Positions 15,407 to 23,073 of a stretch of DNA of 64,000 nucleotides are shown here, in pieces. A program made the position numbers and the translations under genes. The stretch is from an uncultured Siphonobacter sp. (lineage in GTDB: Bacteria; Bacteroidota; Bacteroidia; Cytophagales; Spirosomataceae), in the NCBI GenBank assembly GCA_913774715.1, contig CAJYHS010000240.1, positions 62,001 to 126,000 on the forward strand, in the 5' to 3' direction. Each line of letters starts with the position of its first letter. Position 1 is the stretch's first letter. The notes under the pieces are model-generated. The model did not search any database. It had not been told where the DNA came from and saw only the letters and a list, made by a program, of their open reading frames with translations.

Positions 15407-17986
15407 ATGAGGGGTACTCTATTCATCATTTTTTGTTTCTTCTGTTCCTTTACGCAAGCTCAGCACGTGATCCAAGGGCAGGTAACCGACCCGGCGGGTA
15501 AACCTATAGCAGGCGTTTCGGTATGGGTAGAATCCCGAACGAGCATGGTTACCTTTTCCCGCTCCAAGGAAGATGGTTCATTTCAAATTAAACTGGATGT
15601 CTCGCTGGATTCACTGGTTTTAAAAGCAAAAACCATGAATTATGCGGAGTATAAGCAAAGCATTTCCAACCAGTCTCAGTCCGTTCCCATAACCCTCCAG
15701 CCCCAGGCTACTGAACTTCGCGAGGTAGTAATTACCAATCCCAGTCCCGTCCGCAGAAATGGAGACACCCTTAGCTATTCAGTGGATAAATTTGCTACTA
15801 AAAATGATCGGGTGGTGGCTGATTTACTAAAGAAACTTCCTGGTATTACGGTCGAATCAGACGGACGAATTTTATATCAGGGCGATCCCATTCAGAAGTT
15901 CTACATCGAAGGCATGGATTTACTGAATGGACAGTATAACCTGGCTTCCAACAACTTACCCGTTAAAGCAGTAAAAGACATTCAGGTAATTGAGCGGCAT
16001 CAGCCTATTCGGGTGCTGGATAGTCTGGTTCGTTCGGAACGGGCTTCGCTTAATTTAAAGCTTAAAAACGGCGTAGCTCAAACGGGCACGGCGAAAGTGG
16101 GCGGCGGCTTCAATCCCTTCCTCTGGGATGTTAATGTTACCCCCATGCTGTTTACCCAAAAGCAGCAAATGATTGTTTCCTATCAGACGAATAATACCGG
16201 AAAAGACGTAGCCCTGGATTTAAAAACACTAACGGTTGACGACTTTAAAGACAACCTGACGAGCCTCACCCGAAAACAGGATTTGGTACGGGTTCAGGCT
16301 CTGACCAATCCACCGTTTGAAGCCCATCGGTACTTATTTAATCAGACTCATTTAGTGAGTTTCAATTACTTATTCAAGGTAAAGAAATATACCGAACTAC
16401 GGCTGAATGCTTCCTATCTTAATCAGCGTACCCGGCAAAATGGTTCTACTTTTACCCGTTTTTATACCGAACAGGATACCATTCAGTTATACGAAAACAA
16501 GCAGAATCGGCAATACGCCCAGACGTTTGAAGGCACCGCTTCAATCATTCATAATTCTCCCCGCCAATACCTGGAAAATACCTTTCACGCCAGCTTAACC
16601 AGTGAACAACAATCAGGTGCGATAGAAACCGGAACGCGGTCAATTAACCAGAATCTACACAATCCTTACTATTCGTTTTATAATCGGTTTAAACTCCTCA
16701 AAACGATAGGCAGGCAGGTAGTCAGTCTTCATTCATCCAGCTTTTACACGAAAACGCCACAACGGCTTTTCGTTCATTCAAAAGGATCCGACAGCACTGA
16801 CAATATAATCAATCAACAGGTATTATTCAATCATTTTCATACCAATAATTATGCTTCTTTTAGTAAAAAATTAGGAATCATTGATCTTTCCCAGACGGCT
16901 GGTTTTCTATTCGAATCCCAGGATTTTCAATCTGATCTGTCGTACCTGAATCCTTTCCGATCTATTACCAATGACAGTAAGTTACTTCGGTACAAGTATT
17001 ATAGTTTAACCGAAAGCAATTTTACATTTAACAAATTAACCATTCGAATAAAGATTCCGGTAAGTCTGTGGAAGTTAACCTTAACTGAACCTTACCGTTT
17101 CATAGCTGAACCTTCAGCCTTAATTAAATACACGCTTTCGCAGGTAACTGACGTTCGGGTTAATTATTCCGTTTCCAATCAATTTCCCAACTTATCCTAC
17201 CTTTACCCCAATCGGGTAATGAAAGATTATCGGACTTTTCAGGAAAACCATATCGATTATATTCAACGAAAAAGTCAGATCTTTTATAGCGGAATCTTTC
17301 ATGTAAATACCTTAAAAGCAGTCTTTGCGAATTTAACCTATAGCTTTTCTAAAACCTTTTCCAATGTATTACCCAACACGACCTTATCTTCCGAAGGAGA
17401 TCTAATTACCATCCAAACGTTCCAGCCGAACCAGACGCAATCCCACTCAATCAACGGACATGTTAGTAAATATATCTTAAGCACTAAAACAAATCTCAGC
17501 CTTACCTCTAACGCTCAGATGAGTTTAAGCAATCAGGTAGTAAATGAGAATTATTCCAGCATTAGAAATTACGTATGGTTTAATACGTTACGAATCGAAC
17601 AGTCCTTTGGTAACCAATTAGGCCTTACCTATAGCCTGAACCGAATCGATCAGAAGAACACCATTAATACCCTTAATCAGGGAAGATATCATTCCAATAC
17701 GCATCAGTTCAACAGTTATTATAATCTGTTCACAAATCATACCGTATCGTTTAGTGGAGAGATTTATGAATTATCGTACAGCACTACTCAAACGTCCAAT
17801 TCATTTTTTGATTTGACCTATCGGTATACGTTTCCTAAAAGCAAGTTTGAACTGGAAGGCCAATGGAATAATATCTTTAACAGCCGCTCCTATACATTTA
17901 TTAACAACGACACGTATTCCTATATTCTTAATACCTATCAGTTGAGACCTTCCCAGTTTCTGGTTACGGGTAAGTTTTCTTTCTAA
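15407..17986 (+). CDS. TonB-dependent receptor-like outer-membrane protein, GLPGLI partner
   Basis: Large outer-membrane protein, 859 residues. Signal peptide to about residue 18, a CarboxypepD_reg-like domain (19-100: VIQGQVTDPAGKPIAGVSVWV), a plug-like domain (about 105-225: NDRVVADLLKKLPGITVESDG and KFYIEGMDLLNGQYN), then a long barrel rich in Tyr, Phe, Asn and Thr, ending in GKFSF. The plug belongs to the group usually paired with GLPGLI genes, and the two GLPGLI genes sit immediately upstream. It probably moves or secures a ligand at the surface together with them; the upstream Cys-rich peptide is one candidate ligand (inference). Confidence 0.88.
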   Translation: MRGTLFIIFCFFCSFTQAQHVIQGQVTDPAGKPIAGVSVWVESRTSMVTFSRSKEDGSFQIKLDVSLDSLVLKAKTMNYAEYKQSISNQSQSVPITLQPQATELREVVITNPSPVRRNGDTLSYSVDKFATKNDRVVADLLKKLPGITVESDGRILYQGDPIQKFYIEGMDLLNGQYNLASNNLPVKAVKDIQVIERHQPIRVLDSLVRSERASLNLKLKNGVAQTGTAKVGGGFNPFLWDVNVTPMLFTQKQQMIVSYQTNNTGKDVALDLKTLTVDDFKDNLTSLTRKQDLVRVQALTNPPFEAHRYLFNQTHLVSFNYLFKVKKYTELRLNASYLNQRTRQNGSTFTRFYTEQDTIQLYENKQNRQYAQTFEGTASIIHNSPRQYLENTFHASLTSEQQSGAIETGTRSINQNLHNPYYSFYNRFKLLKTIGRQVVSLHSSSFYTKTPQRLFVHSKGSDSTDNIINQQVLFNHFHTNNYASFSKKLGIIDLSQTAGFLFESQDFQSDLSYLNPFRSITNDSKLLRYKYYSLTESNFTFNKLTIRIKIPVSLWKLTLTEPYRFIAEPSALIKYTLSQVTDVRVNYSVSNQFPNLSYLYPNRVMKDYRTFQENHIDYIQRKSQIFYSGIFHVNTLKAVFANLTYSFSKTFSNVLPNTTLSSEGDLITIQTFQPNQTQSHSINGHVSKYILSTKTNLSLTSNAQMSLSNQVVNENYSSIRNYVWFNTLRIEQSFGNQLGLTYSLNRIDQKNTINTLNQGRYHSNTHQFNSYYNLFTNHTVSFSGEIYELSYSTTQTSNSFFDLTYRYTFPKSKFELEGQWNNIFNSRSYTFINNDTYSYILNTYQLRPSQFLVTGKFSF

Positions 17987-17995
17987 CTCTGAAAC

Positions 17996-18028
17996 AAAAA
18001 AGCTCAAACCTAGTGGGTAAGAGCTTTT
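17996..18028. terminator. Bidirectional terminator between barrel and dipeptidase genes
   Basis: AAAAGCTC (17997-18004) pairs with GAGCTTTT (18021-18028); inner ACC/GGGT bases extend the stem. A and T runs flank both sides, suiting the convergent genes. Confidence 0.65.
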
Positions 18029-18057
18029 CACAAAACCAAATGAGGATTCTTAACCTA

Positions 18058-19128
18058 TTATTTCCATGCATGTTTCAGGAAACGTAAGAAGTTTCCGTGC
18101 ATGACTTTCGTAATATCTTCTTCCGTGTAGCCACGCTTGGCGAGTAAACCCGGAATAATCTGTAAATCAGCAATTGTTTCCAGATCATACGGACATTGTT
18201 CGCGACCGAAGGCTCCGTCCAGATCGGTTCCTATGCCGATGTGGTCGGCATTTCCAGCAATCTGACAGATATGATCGAGGTGATCGATTAAAACCTCCAG
18301 ATTACAGTTCATACCTTCGGGTGTAGACACGCCACGTACCCAGTTAGGTACCATCATCCAGGCATCCAGAGCCCCACCGATCACGGCTCCGCGATTAACG
18401 AGTTCACGAATCTGATCATCGCTGAACTGACGGTTATGATTCACCAGCGTCCGGCACAGGTTATGACTCGCCCAGACGGGTCCGTTGAAATGATCCATGG
18501 CTTCCCAGAAGCTATCGTCACACAAATGCGTGGCATCCAGAATGATGTTCAGCCGCTCCATTTCCTTGAGTAAATCCTGTCCGGCTTTACCCATGAAGCC
18601 CGTCGCGTCAGTACCCTGAGCGTACCGCCCCGGCCCGTAATGTGCAGGGCCGATGGCACGCAGACCATAGTTGTACGCCCGCTCCACGTGGTCAATGGTC
18701 ACAATGGAATCGGCTCCTTCCAGACTCAGGATGTACCCTACCGGCTTTTGTTCGTTGGGGGTGCCATCGTTCCAGAGAGCCAGGTGCTTTTCCAGTCCGG
18801 CCCAGTCGGTAATCTGCTTCATTTCCCCCTCGTCTTCCATGGCTTTATACCACGAAACCTGACCCTGTGTCTGGGCCCAGGCCTGCTGGGGCGAATGCCA
18901 GCCCGGCAGGTGATTGTCAGGAGCGACGTAACGACCAATCTGCGTAGCTACGACGATTCCAATATTTCCCTTCCGGAGTTCCGGTAAAGAAACCGTTGCT
19001 TTGGCCCGGTCGGGCTTATCGGTCAAACCTTTTTCTCTGGCATTGAGCTGAGCGACGGGCAACCGTAAATCACGGTTCCATTCCATCGCATTCATACTCA
19101 AATCCAGGTGAGCATCAAAAATGAACAT
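18058..19128 (-). CDS. Membrane dipeptidase, peptidase family M19
   Basis: Zinc dipeptidase (renal dipeptidase-like), 356 residues, cytoplasmic because no signal peptide is present. Metal ligands are visible: His7 and Asp9 in DAHLDLS, Glu137 in SLEGADS, His201 in DATHLCDD and His222 in WASHNL. The later IGTDLDGAFG is the family's C-terminal active-site Asp region. M19 enzymes hydrolyse dipeptides, often with a C-terminal D-residue. It is the last gene of the minus-strand series with ridA, gntP and the glycosidases, which suggests breakdown of imported peptides, amino compounds or glycopeptides. Confidence 0.93.
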   Translation of the reverse strand: MFIFDAHLDLSMNAMEWNRDLRLPVAQLNAREKGLTDKPDRAKATVSLPELRKGNIGIVVATQIGRYVAPDNHLPGWHSPQQAWAQTQGQVSWYKAMEDEGEMKQITDWAGLEKHLALWNDGTPNEQKPVGYILSLEGADSIVTIDHVERAYNYGLRAIGPAHYGPGRYAQGTDATGFMGKAGQDLLKEMERLNIILDATHLCDDSFWEAMDHFNGPVWASHNLCRTLVNHNRQFSDDQIRELVNRGAVIGGALDAWMMVPNWVRGVSTPEGMNCNLEVLIDHLDHICQIAGNADHIGIGTDLDGAFGREQCPYDLETIADLQIIPGLLAKRGYTEEDITKVMHGNFLRFLKHAWK

Positions 19129-19240
19129 GTTCAGTTTTCGGTTTACAGTTTTCTGTTGTCAGTTTGGGGTTTACAATTTTCAGTTCATTACTAAGAGCGT
19201 AGTAGAAATTAAAAACTGTAAACAGAAAACCGAAAACTAA
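19129..19240. repeat. Intergenic palindrome (CAGTTTTC type), dipeptidase/ridA gap
   Basis: Almost the whole gap is a degenerate inverted repeat. GTTTACAGTTTT (19141-19152) matches AAAACTGTAAAC (19212-19223), and AGTTTTCGGTTT (19133-19144) matches AAACCGAAAACT (19227-19238), the last bases overlapping the ridA stop. Confidence 0.6.
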
Positions 19241-19728
19241 ACCAATTCAAACAAAGCCTCAATCTCTACCGGAATGTTATCGGGGAGAGAGCCGAAACCT
19301 ACGGCCGAGCGAACGCCAATGCCGTTTTCTTCACCCCAAACCTGAGCGAATAATTCGCTGCATCCGTTGATGATATAAGGATGACGCTCGAATTCAGAAA
19401 CGCAGTTCACCATGCCTAATACCTTGATCACCCGCTTCACGCGATCGAGGCTACCAATGTGCGTTTTGATCGTCGACAGAATGGTTAGTCCTACCTGACG
19501 AGCGGCCACCTTGCCAGCCTCCGCATCGATTTCGCGACCAATGCGGCCAATGATCAGGCTCTTGTCGTCCTGCACGGGACCGTGACCTGAAACGTAAAGG
19601 TATTTGCCATCAATTAGGTAAGGCTTATATACGCCCAGTGGCGTGGGTGCAGGAGGTAACGAAAGTCCTAATTTAGCGAAGGCAGCTTCAGGGCTAAGTA
19701 ATTCGACAGTTGTTGCGGCTGTGCTCAT
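19237..19728 (-). CDS. RidA family protein
   Basis: YjgF/YER057c/UK114-type protein of 163 residues, a cytoplasmic trimer whose relatives deaminate reactive enamine/imine intermediates. Recognisable family parts are GKYLYVSGHGPVQDD, the central AARQVGLTILSTIKTHIGSL, and the active-site Arg in GVRSAVGFGSLP. It is about 35 residues longer than the shortest RidA proteins, owing to an N-terminal extension that still fits the subfamily. Located between dipeptidase and GntP permease genes, consistent with amino-acid or amino-sugar catabolism. Confidence 0.93.
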   Translation of the reverse strand: MSTAATTVELLSPEAAFAKLGLSLPPAPTPLGVYKPYLIDGKYLYVSGHGPVQDDKSLIIGRIGREIDAEAGKVAARQVGLTILSTIKTHIGSLDRVKRVIKVLGMVNCVSEFERHPYIINGCSELFAQVWGEENGIGVRSAVGFGSLPDNIPVEIEALFELV

Positions 19729-19740
19729 GAGATTAAAATT

Positions 19741-19860
19741 TAGTTATTAGTTTCCCGTTGTCTGTTTTCCGTTTGCAGTTTTTGCTAGTTATAGTATTTG
19801 TTTAACCACATAGTTTCTCAGTTATTAACTAAAAACTGCAAACCGAAAACTAACAACTAT
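19741..19860. repeat. Intergenic palindrome (CAGTTTTC type), ridA/gntP gap
   Basis: GTTTGCAGTTTTT (19771-19783) is perfectly complementary to AAAAACTGCAAAC (19831-19843); shorter TTAGTT/AACTAA words extend it. Same vocabulary as the gap on the other side of ridA. Confidence 0.6.
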
Positions 19861-21161
19861 TAAATGATTTGATTCAAAAGTAACACTCCCACTAAACCTA
19901 CAATGGCGACTAGGGTTTCCATCATCGACCAGGAACGAATGGTGTCTTTGACGGATAAGTTAAAATATTCTTTGAACATCCAGAAACCCGGATCATTCAC
20001 GTGCGAAAACATTAAGCTTCCCGCTCCAATAGATAAAACCATCAGGTTTGGATTAACTGCCTGGTGAGTCATTAACGGAGCGATAATACCTGCCGCCGTT
20101 AACCCCGCAACCGTAGCCGAGCCAATACAAACCCGAATAATCGCCGCAATAAGCCAGCCTAAAAACAGCGGTGGCATTTCCAGACGTTGAAGCTGAGTAG
20201 CAATTTCGTTGCTTAGTCCACTGTCGGTTAATACCTGCTTTAATGCTCCGGCTCCCCCACTGATCAATACGATCATGGCAATGTCTTTTACCGCCGTTTC
20301 GTAGGTTTTCATTATCTCCCCCATGCCTCGGCCCCGGCCAATGCCGAGCGTAAACGTGGCTACAAGTACGGATATGAGCATCACAATCGTTGGGTCGCCA
20401 ATGAAGCCTAAGACTGCTTCAAAGGGGTTACCCGGATAGAAATGCGACAGCGTCGTCAGGGTTAATAAACCCACGGGGAGTAACGATGTAAAAAAGCTGC
20501 TCAAGCCGCTGGGTAACTCATCTTCGGGAATAAAACTGGCCTGAAAGGTTACCAGTGGCTCAGAATGAATGCCTTTCAACGTTAAAGCATACACTGGTCC
20601 GGCCAGGATAATCGTAGGTACGGCGATGATTAATCCATACACCAGCGTTAGTCCCATATCTCCGCCAAACTGGCCCACCAGGGCCGCTGGGGATGGGTGG
20701 GGCGGCAAAAAACCATGAGCCACCGACAACGACGCGAGCATAGGTAAGCCAATGGCCACGGCGGGTAACCGGTATTGATAGACGACCGAAAAAATCAGCG
20801 GCACCATTAACACAAAGCCAACGCCGTAAAACAGGGGAATACCGATAATAAAACCCGTACAGACCAGTCCCCAATGGATGTATTTTTCGCCGAATAAGCC
20901 CATCATCACCGAGGCAATTTTCTGGGCGGCTCCGCTTTCAGCCACCAGTTTTCCGAGCATGGCCCCGAGGGCGATGATTAATACCAGCGATCCCAGCGTA
21001 TCTCCTACCCCTTTCTGCACCGATTGCCCGATTTTTACGAGTGGAATACCTAATAACCAACCCGCCAAAACTGAAACCAGCAGGAAGGCTAAGAAAGGGT
21101 TCACCTTCGCCCAGACAATGAGTAAGACTAATAAAACAATACAGGCAGCAACACTAAGCAT
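19860..21161 (-). CDS. GntP family permease
   Basis: Inner-membrane H+ symporter of the gluconate permease (GntP) family, 433 residues with about 12 hydrophobic segments. Recognisable features are GVGFVLMVPLIFSVVYQY, the strongly conserved AHGFLPPHPSPAALV and SHVNDPGFWMFKEYF. Family members move gluconate, other sugar acids or D-serine; the substrate here cannot be read from sequence. Position beside RidA and a dipeptidase leaves both sugar-acid and amino-acid substrates open. It follows the glycosidase genes on the same strand. Confidence 0.92.
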   Translation of the reverse strand: MLSVAACIVLLVLLIVWAKVNPFLAFLLVSVLAGWLLGIPLVKIGQSVQKGVGDTLGSLVLIIALGAMLGKLVAESGAAQKIASVMMGLFGEKYIHWGLVCTGFIIGIPLFYGVGFVLMVPLIFSVVYQYRLPAVAIGLPMLASLSVAHGFLPPHPSPAALVGQFGGDMGLTLVYGLIIAVPTIILAGPVYALTLKGIHSEPLVTFQASFIPEDELPSGLSSFFTSLLPVGLLTLTTLSHFYPGNPFEAVLGFIGDPTIVMLISVLVATFTLGIGRGRGMGEIMKTYETAVKDIAMIVLISGGAGALKQVLTDSGLSNEIATQLQRLEMPPLFLGWLIAAIIRVCIGSATVAGLTAAGIIAPLMTHQAVNPNLMVLSIGAGSLMFSHVNDPGFWMFKEYFNLSVKDTIRSWSMMETLVAIVGLVGVLLLNQII

Positions 21162-21272
21162 TCGTTCCGTTTTCGGTTGGCCGTTTTCTGTTTTCAGTGA
21201 AAACGTAACCTTGATTATTGTAAATAAACTTTTCGGCTACCGTTGCCAGCTTTGCCGCGGGCAGCAGGCCTA

Positions 21273-22925
21273 TTAATCCAGACGCAGGGTACTGATTTTC
21301 TGGGTATTTCCTTCAATCCGCATGTTGTCCTGATACAGCACCGCCCGGTATTCGATTTCGTCGTAAGTCTGGATATTACCTTTCACCAGTTCCAGCGTCA
21401 TTTTACCCGTATTGCTGACGGGATAAATGTCCGTTGACTTCCATTTTTCGTTGAATTCTTCGTTCAGCGAACTCTGCACGGGACGGTATTCAAAACCAAT
21501 ACGATACTCTTTTCCGGAACCCATCTTCACGACATCGGCCGTTAATTTCAGATTACCATTCTTCAGTTTCTCGGCATTTACCGTGCGGAACTGCATGGGG
21601 GTCAGAGCGGCTTCCACGTTTTTGAGTTTCACTACAATCGGGTTAGGCCATTTGTGGTTATTGTAAATCCGCTGAGCCCGAACCACCGAGATTTTCAGAC
21701 CTTCCGACGTTTGCTCGAAGCGAGCCCGACCGTCCACATCAGGCTTATATTCTACGACATTACCCGTCTGCCCCAGCACGGTTACTTCCGTATTCGCCGT
21801 AGCTTTTACCGAACGAATCAGGAATTCCCGACGCTCGCCGCGGGGCCACTCGGGCATATTCGTCAAATACGCATAGACCGTATTTTCGTCTTTTTTCTTC
21901 GTGAACCAGATGTCATTTTCCGTACGGACAATCCAGGGCCGAACGTTATGAACGGCTTCCTGATTAATGAAATGCCAGGCTCCAATTTCCATCAAACGAC
22001 CTTCCTGACCTTCGTTCAGATTTCCCCACTGCGTAGGTCCTACATTTAGTAAGTAAGAGCCGCCTTTCGCCCGCGATTCGATCAGAATGTTCAGTAATTC
22101 CGTTCCTGATTTATAGTGTTCGTTGGTAGGTTTATAGTTCCAGGCGGTTCCCATCGTCATGCAACTTTCCCAGGCAGTTCCCAGGGTTTCTCCGGGTAAA
22201 TACTGCTCGGGCGTGGGTAAGGCTCCACGCGTAACGAGGCAGTTGGGCTGATACTTCCAGATCGTTTCCTTTACTTCTTCTTTCAATACATCACTATCAA
22301 TAAAGAACAGATCTACCGGACCGTATTTAGTCATTAGCTCCTTCGTCTGGTCTACCACGAACTTCTTGTATTGAGCCTGAAAGGGCTTTGCTTTCTCCCA
22401 GTGGTCGTCCCGGGTAATATCTTTCATCCCGTGCTTGTAGGCAAAGGCAAAATCTTCGGGCGAATAATAAAAGCCAACGGCCAGTCCCCACTTGCGACAG
22501 GCATCCACGTATTGCTTGAGAATATCCTTTTTGTAAGGCGTGTTCATCACGTTGAAATCCGTCGTTTTGGTATCCCACATGCAGAAACCCGCGTGGTGCT
22601 TGGTCGTGAACATGATGTATTTCATGCCCGCATTTTTCGCCAGTATGACCATTTTCTCAGCATCCCAGTCCTTTGGATTGAACGTTTGGGGTAGTTCCTT
22701 GATGTACCGTTCCACGTAATCCGACGAAGCCCCCACGAGCGAGTGGCTGATAACGACGCCCAGCTGCGTATCCACGTTCCAGTGAATAAACATGCCGAAG
22801 CCCGCATCTTTCAGCCACTCTTCGCGTTCGGGCTTATTATGGTTGGCACCAAAGTTCTCAGTTTCCTGAGCGTAGCCAGCCAGGGCAGATAAAAACAGGA
22901 AGAGGAAGCAGGATAATCGACGCAT
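21273..22925 (-). CDS. Alpha-L-fucosidase, glycoside hydrolase family 29
   Basis: Exported glycosidase of 550 residues: signal peptide to about residue 19, then a GH29 TIM barrel with GMFIHWN, the conserved MFTTKHHAGFCMWD and SYLLNVGPTQWG. The nucleophile is most likely Asp210 in DLFFIDSD, equivalent to WFDG in classical members. The acid/base residue is not certain by eye. A C-terminal beta-rich domain starts near residue 440. It should remove alpha-L-fucose from glycans in the periplasm, working with the hexosaminidase and SusCD importer upstream in the same direction. Confidence 0.9.
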   Translation of the reverse strand: MRRLSCFLFLFLSALAGYAQETENFGANHNKPEREEWLKDAGFGMFIHWNVDTQLGVVISHSLVGASSDYVERYIKELPQTFNPKDWDAEKMVILAKNAGMKYIMFTTKHHAGFCMWDTKTTDFNVMNTPYKKDILKQYVDACRKWGLAVGFYYSPEDFAFAYKHGMKDITRDDHWEKAKPFQAQYKKFVVDQTKELMTKYGPVDLFFIDSDVLKEEVKETIWKYQPNCLVTRGALPTPEQYLPGETLGTAWESCMTMGTAWNYKPTNEHYKSGTELLNILIESRAKGGSYLLNVGPTQWGNLNEGQEGRLMEIGAWHFINQEAVHNVRPWIVRTENDIWFTKKKDENTVYAYLTNMPEWPRGERREFLIRSVKATANTEVTVLGQTGNVVEYKPDVDGRARFEQTSEGLKISVVRAQRIYNNHKWPNPIVVKLKNVEAALTPMQFRTVNAEKLKNGNLKLTADVVKMGSGKEYRIGFEYRPVQSSLNEEFNEKWKSTDIYPVSNTGKMTLELVKGNIQTYDEIEYRAVLYQDNMRIEGNTQKISTLRLD

Positions 22926-22930
22926 GTATT

Positions 22931-23073
22931 TAGTTTTTCAGTTGGCAGTTTTCGGTGGTCAGTTTTCAGTGTAGAGTTGTCCGTTTTTAGTTTTCAGTTG
23001 AGATTAAACTTTCCTAACCCTGTCGTTACTTTTCCAAGCAAACTGAAAACGGAAAACAGACAACTGAAAACTC
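22931..23073. repeat. Intergenic palindrome (CAGTTTTC type), fucosidase/hexosaminidase gap
   Basis: Left half has repeated CAGTTTTC words; AGTTTTCAGTTG (22989-23000) is perfectly complementary to CAACTGAAAACT (23061-23072), whose end enters the hexosaminidase stop codon. A related single arm lies at 21167-21200 before the fucosidase stop. Confidence 0.6.
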
